This document shows positions 42,180-51,045 of a DNA stretch of 64,000 nucleotides, one piece after another (the stretch's first letter is position 1; every line of letters begins with the position of its first letter). The position numbers and the translations under genes are program-made. Where the stretch lies: positions 371,651-435,650 of the forward strand of contig NZ_JBHUER010000002.1 in assembly GCF_042681025.1 (NCBI RefSeq). The letters are read 5' to 3'. Under the pieces are notes generated by a model. The model did no database searches and was not told where the DNA came from. It saw only the letters and a list, made by a program, of their open reading frames with translations. The stretch comes from Methylopila henanensis. Its GTDB lineage: Bacteria; Pseudomonadota; Alphaproteobacteria; Rhizobiales; Methylopilaceae.

Positions 42180-42797
42180 ATGACATCCGCGTTTCGTGCT
42201 TTCCCGGCGGCGCGCTTCGCGCTCGCATCTGCGGGCTTCGCCGTCCTGCTCGCCGGCTGCGGCGGCTCGTCCTCCCTGTCTACCGCCGGCGGCGCGCCCG
42301 GCGTCGTAGCGGCCATGTCGACAAGCTATCCGTCGGCGCTGCCGGTGCAGTACCGCCGGACGGAAGTGACGGACCCGACCGGCGAAGCGCCGGGCACCGT
42401 CGTCATCGACACCGCCGACAAGTTTCTCTACCTCGTGGAGCCCAACGGCCGCGCGGTCCGCTACGGCGTCGGCGTCGGCAAGGAAGGCTTCGGCTGGAGC
42501 GGCGAGGCAGTGGTCGGCGCCAAACAGGAATGGCCGGACTGGGTGCCGCCCCCCGAGATGTTGCAGCGCCGGCCGGACCTGCCGCTGCGCATGGCGGGCG
42601 GCCCCGAGAACCCGCTCGGCGCCCGCGCGCTCTACCTTCACCGCGGCGGCCGGGACACGCTGTTCCGCATCCACGGCACCAATGAGCCCCACACCATCGG
42701 CCGGGCGATGTCGTCGGGCTGCATCCGCATGATCAATTTCGACGTCGAGGATCTCTACACGCGGGTCCCGATCGGCGCGAAGGTGGTGGTGCGCTGA
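42180..42797 (+). CDS. L,D-transpeptidase (ErfK/YbiS/YkuD family), predicted lipoprotein
   Basis: A 205-residue cell-envelope enzyme. The signal peptide ends in a lipobox (LLAGC, Cys at 27), so the protein is probably lipid-anchored facing the periplasm. The YkuD domain starts at VVIDTADKFLYLVEPNGRAVRYGVGVGK and ends with the catalytic segment HGTNEPHTIGRAMSSGCIRM, where the last Cys is the nucleophile. It would form 3-3 peptidoglycan cross-links or attach proteins to peptidoglycan; in rhizobia such enzymes are numerous. It stands alone with 178 bp before it. Confidence 0.93.
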   Translation: MTSAFRAFPAARFALASAGFAVLLAGCGGSSSLSTAGGAPGVVAAMSTSYPSALPVQYRRTEVTDPTGEAPGTVVIDTADKFLYLVEPNGRAVRYGVGVGKEGFGWSGEAVVGAKQEWPDWVPPPEMLQRRPDLPLRMAGGPENPLGARALYLHRGGRDTLFRIHGTNEPHTIGRAMSSGCIRMINFDVEDLYTRVPIGAKVVVR

Positions 42798-42837
42798 GAC
42801 GAACGGACCGGCGCGCGACCGTAGGAACGGAACCGAC

Positions 42838-44358
42838 GTGACCACCGAAGGCGCGCCTGCCGAAGCTCGCGCTGTGCTCGCCGCGCTCGGCGTTCCGGCG
42901 GAACGCCTCGTCGGCGGGCCCGCAAGCCGGACGCCGATCACGGGCGAGAAGCTGGCCGAACCGCGCCTTGCCGACGCCGCCGAACTGGAGGCGGCGATCG
43001 GACGGGCCTCCGCCGCGTTCGAGATCTGGCGCGACGTCCCCGCCCCGCGCCGCGGCGAGCTCGTGCGGCTGTTCGGCGAGGAGCTCCGCCGGTCCAAGGC
43101 GGCACTCGGCCGTCTCGTCACGCTCGAAGCCGGCAAGATCGTCTCCGAAGGCCTCGGCGAGGTGCAGGAGATGATCGACGTCTGCGACTTCGCCGTCGGT
43201 CTCTCCCGCCAGCTTTACGGACTGACCATCGCGACCGAACGGCCGGACCATCGCATGATGGAGACGTGGCGTCCGCTCGGAGTCGTCGGCGTCATCTCGG
43301 CCTTCAATTTCCCCGTCGCGGTGTGGGCGTGGAACGCGGCGCTCGCGCTCGTCTGCGGAAACGCGGCCGTCTGGAAGCCCTCGGAGAAGACGCCGCTGAC
43401 CGCGCTTGCGACGCAGGCCCTGTTCGAGCGCGCGGCGGCGGTGTTCGGCGGCGCTCCGGAGGGCCTGTCGTCCGTCGTCCTCGGCGGACGAGAGCTCGGC
43501 GAGCAGCTGGTCGACGACGCTCGCGTAGCGCTGGTCTCCGCGACCGGCTCCACCGCCATGGGCCGGGCCGTCGGCCCGCGCGTCGCATCCCGATTCGGGC
43601 GCTCGCTGCTGGAGCTCGGCGGCAACAACGCCGCGATCGTGCGACCCTCGGCCGATCTCGACCTCACGCTGCGGGCGGTCGCGTTCTCCGCCATGGGCAC
43701 CGCCGGCCAGCGCTGCACCACGCTCCGGCGGCTGTTCGTGCACGGCGAAGTCTACGACAACCTGCTGCCGCGCCTGCGCCAGGCCTACGCCTCGGTCGCG
43801 ATCGGCGACCCACGCGAGCAGGGCGTTCTGGTGGGTCCCCTGATCGACGGCGACGCCTTCTCGGCCATGGAGCGGGCGCTCGAACGCGCGCGGCTCGCGG
43901 GCGCGACGGTGTCCGGCGGCGAGCGTGTGGAAGGCCCCGGCGGCGCCGAATCGTTCTATGTGCGTCCCGCGTTGGTCGAGATCGCGGAGCACGCCGGCCC
44001 AGCGCTTGAGGAGACCTTCGCGCCGATCCTCTATGTGCTCCGTTGCGACGACCTCGATGAGGCGATCGCGCTGAACAACGCCGTTCCGCAGGGCCTCGCC
44101 TCCGCGATCTTCACCAACGACCTGCGCGAGGCGGAGCGCTTCCTCTCCGCGCGGGGGTCCGACTGCGGCATCGTCAACGTCAACATCGGTCCCTCGGGCG
44201 CCGAGATCGGCGGAGCCTTCGGCGGCGAGAAGGAGACCGGCGGCGGCCGCGAAAGCGGCTCGGATTCGTGGAAGGCCTACATGCGCCGGGCCACCAACAC
44301 CGTGAACTACGGCGCGACGCTTCCGCTCGCGCAGGGCGTGCGGTTCGATATCGGCTGA
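42838..44358 (+). CDS. amaB: ALDH7-family aldehyde dehydrogenase, likely L-piperidine-6-carboxylate / alpha-aminoadipic semialdehyde dehydrogenase
   Basis: A 506-residue NAD(P)-dependent dehydrogenase starting with GTG. Catalytic Cys C293 lies in GTAGQRCTTLRRLFVH, the catalytic Glu in LLELGGNNAAIV, and the coenzyme loop in SATGSTAMG. GPSGAEIGGAFGGEKETGGGRESGSD and YMRRATNTVNYG near the end are typical of ALDH7 (antiquitin, AmaB/Pcd), which oxidises the lysine-degradation semialdehyde. No other lysine-catabolism gene is adjacent, so the physiological role is inferred from family only. Confidence 0.87.
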   Translation: MTTEGAPAEARAVLAALGVPAERLVGGPASRTPITGEKLAEPRLADAAELEAAIGRASAAFEIWRDVPAPRRGELVRLFGEELRRSKAALGRLVTLEAGKIVSEGLGEVQEMIDVCDFAVGLSRQLYGLTIATERPDHRMMETWRPLGVVGVISAFNFPVAVWAWNAALALVCGNAAVWKPSEKTPLTALATQALFERAAAVFGGAPEGLSSVVLGGRELGEQLVDDARVALVSATGSTAMGRAVGPRVASRFGRSLLELGGNNAAIVRPSADLDLTLRAVAFSAMGTAGQRCTTLRRLFVHGEVYDNLLPRLRQAYASVAIGDPREQGVLVGPLIDGDAFSAMERALERARLAGATVSGGERVEGPGGAESFYVRPALVEIAEHAGPALEETFAPILYVLRCDDLDEAIALNNAVPQGLASAIFTNDLREAERFLSARGSDCGIVNVNIGPSGAEIGGAFGGEKETGGGRESGSDSWKAYMRRATNTVNYGATLPLAQGVRFDIG

Positions 44359-44425
44359 GCTGCCCACAGGGATGTCGGGCGGAGCGCCTGCATCCGCCGG
44401 CGGCCCGCGCTAGGCTGAAGCGGCC

Positions 44426-45676
44426 ATGACCGGCTTCAGCTTCCTCCACGCCGCCGACCTGCACCTCGACAGCCCGCTCATCGGGCTCGCCGGACGCTCG
44501 CCCGACTTCGCCGAACGCGTAGAGAACGCCTCCCGCGCCGCGCTCGACGCGCTGGTCGAACTGGCGATCGCCGAAGATTGTCGCTTCGTCCTGCTGGCGG
44601 GCGACGTCTTCGACGGCGACCTGCGCAACATCCGCGCCGGCCTCTATTTCGTGTCCCGCATGCGGCGGCTGGCGGAGGCCGGCGTGCCGGTCGTGGTCAT
44701 CCTCGGCAACCATGACGCCGAGAACCGGTTCATGAGCCGCTTGGAATTGTCGGACAACGTGCGGTTAATTTCAGCCCGCAAGCCGGAGACTTTCCGCATC
44801 GACGGGCTGGACGTCGCGATCCATGGCCGCAGCTTTCCCCAGCGCGACGTCACCGAGAACCTCGCCCGGGCCTATCCGCCCCCTGTCGCCGGCTGCTTCA
44901 ACATCGGCCTGCTCCACACGGCGCTGATCGGACACGAGGGCGAGCACGCGGCCTATGCGCCCTGCTCGCTCGAGCAGCTTCGGCTGCATGGCTACGACTA
45001 CTGGGCGCTCGGGCACATTCACGACCGCCAGATTCTCTCCGAGCGGCCGCATGTGGTCTATCCCGGCAACCTCCAGGGCCGCAGTGTGCGCGAGACCGGG
45101 GCGAAGGGCGCGTCGATCGTGCGTGTGCTCGACGGCGAGGTCGCGGCCGTCGAGCATCGCGCCCTCGATGCGGTGCGCTGGGGCAGCGCCGAAGCGCGGC
45201 TCGACGGCGTCGCGGATCGCGTTTCCGCGCTCGATCGAATCCGCGCGACGATGGTCAAGGCGCTGGACCAGGCCGGCGGCCGCCCGCTGGCGCTGCGGCT
45301 GCGGCTCACGGGCGAAACACCGCTTGCGGGGGCGTTCGCGCTCGGCCGCGGCGAGCTGCGCGACGACGTCGAGACGCTGGCGGCGGGTCTGTCGGGCGAT
45401 CTCTGGCTCGAAAAGCTGTCGCTCGGCCTGACGCCGCCGTCGGCCTCCTCCCCGTCGCTCGATCCGACCGTCGCCGGACGGCTCGACGCGGAAATCGCGG
45501 CCATCGCCGACGACGCCTCCTTCGCCGCCCGCAGGGACGCCCGGCTGGCCGAGGTGCTGGCGAAGCTGCCCCAGTCGGCGCGCGCCGCCGAGTTCGCGGC
45601 GCAGATCCGGGCTGAGGCCGGCGCCCGCGCGACGACGCTCGCCCGCGCCCTCGTGGAGGGCGATGATGCGCTTTGA
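44426..45676 (+). CDS. Metallophosphoesterase of the SbcD/Mre11-like YhaO family
   Basis: A 416-residue nuclease-type phosphoesterase. The dimetal motifs are in order: FLHAADLHLDSPL, LAGDVFDGD, LGNHDAEN and WALGHIHDRQ. The spacing matches exonuclease SbcD/YhaO. It pairs with the large SMC-like ATPase encoded next, which it overlaps by 11 bp, like the Mre11-Rad50 complex acting at broken or hairpin DNA ends. Its C-terminal ~150 residues, beyond the catalytic core, probably bind the partner's coiled-coil base. Confidence 0.92.
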   Translation: MTGFSFLHAADLHLDSPLIGLAGRSPDFAERVENASRAALDALVELAIAEDCRFVLLAGDVFDGDLRNIRAGLYFVSRMRRLAEAGVPVVVILGNHDAENRFMSRLELSDNVRLISARKPETFRIDGLDVAIHGRSFPQRDVTENLARAYPPPVAGCFNIGLLHTALIGHEGEHAAYAPCSLEQLRLHGYDYWALGHIHDRQILSERPHVVYPGNLQGRSVRETGAKGASIVRVLDGEVAAVEHRALDAVRWGSAEARLDGVADRVSALDRIRATMVKALDQAGGRPLALRLRLTGETPLAGAFALGRGELRDDVETLAAGLSGDLWLEKLSLGLTPPSASSPSLDPTVAGRLDAEIAAIADDASFAARRDARLAEVLAKLPQSARAAEFAAQIRAEAGARATTLARALVEGDDAL

Positions 45677-48600
45677 ACGGCTGACGCTCGAGCGCTACGG
45701 CGCGATCGAGACGCGCGAGATCGCCTTCTCCGGCCACGGGCTGACCGTGATCTACGGGCCGAACGAGGCCGGCAAGAGCACGGCCCTGTCGGCGGTGGGC
45801 GACGTGCTGTTCGGCGTGCCGGCCAGAAGCGTCCGCGGTGCGGTGTTCGGCAACGACGCCATGCGCCTCGGCGCCGAGATCACGCGGGCGGACGGGAGTT
45901 CGCTCTCGGTCCGCCGGCGCAAGGGCAAGGCCGGCCGCACGCTGACCGGCGAGGACGGCGCGGCGCTGGACGAAGCCGCGCTCGCCGCGCTGCTCGGCGC
46001 GACCACGCGCGAGCGCTTCGAGGCGCTGTTCGGGCTCGATCACGAGCGGCTGCGGGACGGCGGCGAATCGCTGTTCAAGGCCGACGGCGAGATCGGCCGC
46101 CTCATCGTCGAGGCGGGCGGCGGGCTTCGCGCGCTGGTCGCGCGGCTCGAGCGCATCGATCAGGAGCGCGACCGTCTCTTCGGCGCCCGCAAAAGCGACC
46201 AGCGCGCCTTCTACCGCGCTCTCGACGCCTTCGACGCCGCAGACGGGCAGGTCAAGGCCGGGCTGCTCACCCGCGAAGCCTACGAGCGCGCCAAGGCCGC
46301 CCACGCGGAGGCGGCCGCCGCCTGCGAACGGCTGCGCTCCGAACGGCGCGCGGCGGTGGTGGCCGTTTCCGCGCTCGAACGCCTCGGCCGCGTGGCCCCG
46401 CCGCTGCAGCGGCTCGACCGGATCGAGGCGGAGGCGGAGAGCTTCGCCGATCTGGCCGAACTGCCGCCCGCCTTCGACCGCGAGGTCGGCGAAGCGTTCG
46501 CCGCCGCCGCCGAGACCGGCCGCGCGCTGGAGGAGGCGGAAGCGGCCGTCGCCGCGGCGGAAGCCCGGCTGCGCGGCGTGACGGCCGATCCCGCCCTGCT
46601 CGCCCAGGAGGCCGCGATCCGCGACATCGGCGTCGCCGCCGTCCATGTCGCGGAAGCGCGCGAGCACCGTGCGAACCGGCAGGTGGAGCTGGCGCAGGCG
46701 CAGGCGAAGCTCGCGCGGCTGCGACGGCGGCTCGGGGTCGCGCCGGACGCGGACCTCGCCGCCCGGCTGCCGCCGCCCGAGGCCATCGAAGCCGGCCGGC
46801 GTCTCGCCGCCGCGGCCCAGACCCGCGCGCCGTCGATCGTCGCAGAGGACGCCCGCATCCGCGAGCTCGCCGCCCGTCTCGCAGCGCTCGACCAGCGCAT
46901 AGCGGAGGCCGACGCGCGCGGCCATGACCGGCCCGCGGGCGTGACCGCGGCGGAGTTCGCAGGCCTTCCCGCCGCCGACGCCGCGGCCCGGGCGCTCGGG
47001 GCGGAGGCGGACGACGCCGCCGTGCAGGCGCAGGAGCGGCTGGAGGCGCTTGGTTTCGCCGATTTCGTCGCGCTCGCGGCGTTGCGCGCGCCGGATCGCG
47101 ACACGCTCGCCGCGCTTCAGGCGCGCGACGATGCGGCGGAGGCCGAGCGGCTCGGCTGTCTCGGCCAGCGCGACGACGCGCGCGGCCGGCGCGAGGCCGC
47201 CGAGATCGAGATCTCGCGGCTGACCTCAGGCGGCGAGATCGCGACCGATCAGGCGCTTGGCGAAGCGCGGCGCGCGCGCGGCGCCGCCTGGAGCGCCATC
47301 CGGCCCGCCTATGTCACCGGCCGGAGCGATGACGACGAGGCGGCGCGGACGCTGCGCGCGGCGCATCTGGAGCGCGCCGTCGCCGAGGCGGACGAACTCG
47401 CCGACCGACGCGCGGCGGAGGCGGGCCGCGCCGCGGCCCTGGCCGAGGCGGAACGACGGCGCGACGAGGCCCGAATCCAGTTCGAGGCTTCCGAACGCGC
47501 CCTTGTCGAAATCGCGGGGACGCGCGCGGAAGCGCTTGAGGCGCTGGCCCGTGATTTTCCCGAGGCGTACGCCCGCGCGGCAGGATTGCCGGCCCTCCGG
47601 GCCTTCGCGGAGGAGCGCCGGGCCGTTCTCGATCTCGGCGAAGCCGCGACGCGCCGGCGGCGCGAGGCCGAGGCGGCGCGCACAGCCCTGTCAACGGCTC
47701 ACGCGGCGCTCGCCTTCGCCGAACGGCTTGGGGGGCTGTCGTCCGCAGATGCGTCCGCGGCGCTGACCGATCGCGTGCGCGCCGCACAGGGCGCGCTGGC
47801 GCGTCACGAGGAGGCGCATGTGGAGCGCCGCCGCGACGCGCGCGACCGCGACGAGGCGCGCGCGTCGCTGGACGCCGCCCGCGCCCGGCGCGCCGCGCTC
47901 GGGGAAGAAGCGGAGCTCTGGCGGCAAGCCTGGGAGCCGGCCGTCGCGCGGCTCGGCCTGACCGCCGACGCGACGCCCGACGACGGGGCGGACGCCGCGG
48001 TGGAATGGGCCGAGGCGCGCGGCGTGATGGATTCTCTGGAGCTCATCCGCCGCCGCCTGCGCCGCATGGACGAGGACGAGCAGGCTCTTGGCGTGGCCGT
48101 CGCCGCGGCGGGCGACGGGATCGGGCTCGCGCTGCCGCAGGATGCGGTCGCCGCAGCGCGCATGCTGCAGGAGCGCTTCGCCGAGAACGACGCCCGCCGG
48201 CGCGAGCGCGAAACCCTGACGCCTCATCTCCAGGACGCGACGGCCGCCGTCGAACGCCGACGGGCGGGAAAGGCCGCGGCGGAAGATCGGGTCGCCGCGC
48301 TGGCGGCGCTCGCCGGCGTCCAATCGCCCGAGGAGCTTGCCGCCGTCGCCGCCCGGCATGCGGAACGACGGACGCATCAGGACGAGGCGCGCCGCCTGCG
48401 AGACACCATCGACGCCGCCGGCGACGGGCTTTCGCTCGACGCCCTGCGCGCGGAGGCGGAGGGGCGCGACCCGGACGGCCTGCGCGCCGACCGCGAGGCC
48501 GCGAGCGCGCGCGCCGAGGCGATCGAGCGCGAACTCGACGCCGCCGCGCGCGCCGAACACGAAGCGGAGACGGCGCTCGCGGCCTGTTCCGATCCGGCCG

Positions 48601-49145
48601 GCGTCAACCGCGCGGTCGCGCTGCGCGAGGCCGCCATCGCCGAACTGCATGAATCGGCCGAACGCTACGTGGAGCTCTCGCTCGCCCGCGATCTGGTGGA
48701 GGCCGCGATCGCGCGGGTGCGCGCCGAGCGGCAAGACCCGCTGATCGCGCGCGCCGGCGCGCTGTTCGCGCTTGCGACCCGGGGCGCGTTCTCGGGCGTC
48801 GCCGCCGACGTCGACGCGGACGGCCAGCCGGTGGTGGTCGGCGTGCGTGCTGGCGGTGGCGCCGTGCCGGCCAAGGCCATGAGCGACGGTACCCGCGACC
48901 AGCTTTTCCTGGCGTTCCGGCTCGCGAGCATCGAGAACTACAACGCCTCGACTGAGCCCCTGCCCTTCGTGGCCGACGACATCCTCGTGCATTTCGACGA
49001 CGCCCGCAGCCGGGCGGCGCTGGAGCTGCTGGCGGCCTCCCCTCGGGACGCGCAGGCACTGCTGTTCACCCACCACCGCAGCGTGCTGCGCATGGCCGAG
49101 GAGTTGGCCGCCGAGGGCCGCTGCGGGATCGCGACCCTCGGCTGA
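45666..49145 (+). CDS. SMC-like ATPase of the YhaN/SbcC-like family
   Basis: About 1159 residues. The N-terminal half-ATPase has VIYGPNEAGKSTALSAVGDV (Walker A). A very long Ala/Arg/Glu-rich coiled-coil region (~170-1000) follows, and the C-terminal half has the signature MSDGTRDQLFLAFRLA and Walker B PLPFVADDILVHFDD. This is the AAA_27/YhaN arrangement. GGAGGG is better spaced to the second of two adjacent ATG codons (45666 rather than 45663). It forms an operon with the nuclease gene before it and is probably a DNA-end-processing complex. Only six bases separate its stop from the convergent gene. Confidence 0.92.
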   Translation: MRFERLTLERYGAIETREIAFSGHGLTVIYGPNEAGKSTALSAVGDVLFGVPARSVRGAVFGNDAMRLGAEITRADGSSLSVRRRKGKAGRTLTGEDGAALDEAALAALLGATTRERFEALFGLDHERLRDGGESLFKADGEIGRLIVEAGGGLRALVARLERIDQERDRLFGARKSDQRAFYRALDAFDAADGQVKAGLLTREAYERAKAAHAEAAAACERLRSERRAAVVAVSALERLGRVAPPLQRLDRIEAEAESFADLAELPPAFDREVGEAFAAAAETGRALEEAEAAVAAAEARLRGVTADPALLAQEAAIRDIGVAAVHVAEAREHRANRQVELAQAQAKLARLRRRLGVAPDADLAARLPPPEAIEAGRRLAAAAQTRAPSIVAEDARIRELAARLAALDQRIAEADARGHDRPAGVTAAEFAGLPAADAAARALGAEADDAAVQAQERLEALGFADFVALAALRAPDRDTLAALQARDDAAEAERLGCLGQRDDARGRREAAEIEISRLTSGGEIATDQALGEARRARGAAWSAIRPAYVTGRSDDDEAARTLRAAHLERAVAEADELADRRAAEAGRAAALAEAERRRDEARIQFEASERALVEIAGTRAEALEALARDFPEAYARAAGLPALRAFAEERRAVLDLGEAATRRRREAEAARTALSTAHAALAFAERLGGLSSADASAALTDRVRAAQGALARHEEAHVERRRDARDRDEARASLDAARARRAALGEEAELWRQAWEPAVARLGLTADATPDDGADAAVEWAEARGVMDSLELIRRRLRRMDEDEQALGVAVAAAGDGIGLALPQDAVAAARMLQERFAENDARRRERETLTPHLQDATAAVERRRAGKAAAEDRVAALAALAGVQSPEELAAVAARHAERRTHQDEARRLRDTIDAAGDGLSLDALRAEAEGRDPDGLRADREAASARAEAIERELDAAARAEHEAETALAACSDPAGVNRAVALREAAIAELHESAERYVELSLARDLVEAAIARVRAERQDPLIARAGALFALATRGAFSGVAADVDADGQPVVVGVRAGGGAVPAKAMSDGTRDQLFLAFRLASIENYNASTEPLPFVADDILVHFDDARSRAALELLAASPRDAQALLFTHHRSVLRMAEELAAEGRCGIATLG

Positions 49146-49151
49146 GCCCAG

Positions 49152-50354
49152 TCATTGCGCGAGCGGGCAGCCGCTTTCGGACGGCTTGATGTAGGCCTGA
49201 TCGCCGGGCACCGTCGCGACCACCTTGTAGTAGTCCCACGGCTTCGTGCTCTCCTCCGGCTTCTTCACCTCCATGAGGTACATGTCGTAGATCAGCCGGC
49301 CGTTCTCGCCGACGCTCGCGCCGCGGCCGAACACGTCGTCCACCTTCATCTCGTGCAGCTTCGCCGCCACCTTCTCGGTGTCGTCGGAGCCCGCCGCCTT
49401 GATCGCCTTGAGGTACTGCGTCACGGCCGAATAGGTGCCGGCGTGCACCATGTTGGGCATGCGCTTGGTGCGGTCGAAGAAGCGCTGGGAGAAGGCGCGG
49501 CTCTCGTCGTCGCGGTCCCAATAGAAGCCTTCCGTGAGCGACAGCCCCTGCGCCGCCTGCAGGCCGAGGCCGTGGACCTCGGACAGCGTGAACAGCAGCG
49601 CGGCGAGCCGCTGGCCGCCCTCGACGATGCCGAACTCCGACGCCTGCTTGATGGCGTTGGCGGTGTCGAGGCCGGCGTTGGCGAGCCCGATGACCTTGGC
49701 GCCGGAGGACTGCGCCTGCAGCAGGAACGAGGAGTAGTCGGCGTTGCTCAGCGGATGGCGCACGGAGCCCTTCACCGAACCGCCCTGCCCCGTGACGAAC
49801 TTCGTGACCTGCGCCTCCAGCGAATAGCCGAAGGCGTAGTCGGCGGTCAGGAAAAACCAGGTGTCGCCGCCCTGCTTCACCAACGCGCCGCCGGTGCCGA
49901 CCGCGAGCGCGTTGGTGTCGTAGACCCAGTGGAAGCCGTAAGGCGAGCACTGCTTGCCCGTGAGCTCCGTCGTCGCCGCGCCGGTGACGATGTCGATCTT
50001 CTTCTTTTCTTTGGACAGGCCCTGCACCGCGAGCGCGACCGACGAGGTCGTCAGCTCCATGATGCTGTCGACCTGGCCGGTGTCGTACCACTGGCGGGCG
50101 ATGTTGGAGGCGATGTCGGGCTTGTTCTGATGGTCGGCGCTGACGATCTCGACCGGCGCGTCCAGCACCTTCCCGCCAAAGTCCTCGACCGCCATCTTCG
50201 CCGCCTCGACCGACCATTTGCCGCCGAAGTCCGCGTAGACGCCGGACTGGTCGTTCAGGATGCCGATCTTCACCTTTCCGTCCGACACCTGCGCCGCGGC
50301 GGGCAGCGCGCTCGCGGCGAACAGGACCGCGGCGACGGTCGCTGACAGCTTCAT
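49152..50354 (-). CDS. ABC transporter substrate-binding protein, branched-chain amino acid (LivJ/K) type, orphan
   Basis: A 400-residue periplasmic protein with a Sec signal peptide (LSATVAAVLFAASALPAAAQ, cleavage near residue 22) and a type I binding fold. It opens with KIGILNDQSGVYADFGGKW, and YDTNALAVGTGGALVKQGGD and FFLTADYAFGYSLE follow. This subgroup includes binders for amino acids, amides, urea and aromatic acids, so the ligand is open. The livH/M/G/F-type membrane and ATPase genes that normally follow are absent; the 5' neighbour is the DUF930 gene's 3' end, and the 3' neighbour converges. Confidence 0.9.
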   Translation of the reverse strand: MKLSATVAAVLFAASALPAAAQVSDGKVKIGILNDQSGVYADFGGKWSVEAAKMAVEDFGGKVLDAPVEIVSADHQNKPDIASNIARQWYDTGQVDSIMELTTSSVALAVQGLSKEKKKIDIVTGAATTELTGKQCSPYGFHWVYDTNALAVGTGGALVKQGGDTWFFLTADYAFGYSLEAQVTKFVTGQGGSVKGSVRHPLSNADYSSFLLQAQSSGAKVIGLANAGLDTANAIKQASEFGIVEGGQRLAALLFTLSEVHGLGLQAAQGLSLTEGFYWDRDDESRAFSQRFFDRTKRMPNMVHAGTYSAVTQYLKAIKAAGSDDTEKVAAKLHEMKVDDVFGRGASVGENGRLIYDMYLMEVKKPEESTKPWDYYKVVATVPGDQAYIKPSESGCPLAQ

Positions 50355-50513
50355 GCCGATCTCCTCCCGAGACGGGCCGCTCGTTTTTCACGGGGGTCAG
50401 TCCCCCCGCGCCGGCGGCCTTCCGCTCCGCCCGATCTTCGCCGGGCGGGTCGACGGTAGCACCGGAGGCGGCGCCATCAAGCGTCAAGTTCAGATCGGCT
50501 TTCGCTCCGCGCC

Positions 50514-50924
50514 TCAGCGCCAGAGGCCGTAGCGCTCCCAGTCCTGCTCGGGGATCGGCGCTCCGAGCGTGTAGCGCAGGGCCGTCACCGTCATGCGGTC
50601 GGGCGTCGCGCTGCAGGTGAAGGCGAGCCGCCGCCAGACGCCGCCCGCCCGGACGGCGGCTCCGGTCCCCGACAGCGTGTCGCCCTTCCGCTCCGGCTCC
50701 GCGAGCGCGTCGATCGCCATGCGGTCAGGCTTCAGCTCCGGCTCGTTCTTGCGGATCTTCTCCATGGCCGCGAGGTCGCACACCTGGTTGAAGCGGGTCT
50801 CGGGCTCGAGCTTGCGGAGCGCCGCCTCGGTCCGGCGGTCGTAGGAGAACGCGTAGGCGGGAACGGAGGCGACAAGGGAGGACGCCAGCGCCCCCGCGGC
50901 GGCGAGGCTGACAAATTTTCGCAT
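50514..50924 (-). CDS. DUF930 domain-containing secreted protein
   Basis: A 136-residue exported protein: signal peptide (KFVSLAAAGALASSLVASV, cleavage around AYA at residue 25) followed by a DUF930 domain with RFNQVCDLAAMEKI, LKPDRMAIDA, FTCSATPD and IPEQDWERYGLW at the very end. The two cysteines probably pair. DUF930 is essentially a rhizobial family of unknown function, which helps place the organism. The frame extends further upstream but the ATG at 50924 begins the signal peptide. Confidence 0.86.
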   Translation of the reverse strand: MRKFVSLAAAGALASSLVASVPAYAFSYDRRTEAALRKLEPETRFNQVCDLAAMEKIRKNEPELKPDRMAIDALAEPERKGDTLSGTGAAVRAGGVWRRLAFTCSATPDRMTVTALRYTLGAPIPEQDWERYGLWR

Positions 50925-51045
50925 GCGATTCAGGAACTCGTAACGGTCTGAGGAGCCGTCCGGGTAGCACCCGAGGCGTTCGGTCGACAACCGTCCGGAG
51001 GGAGAGACGGAGGCCGGACGTTCGAACGCCCGGCCTCCGCAACCG

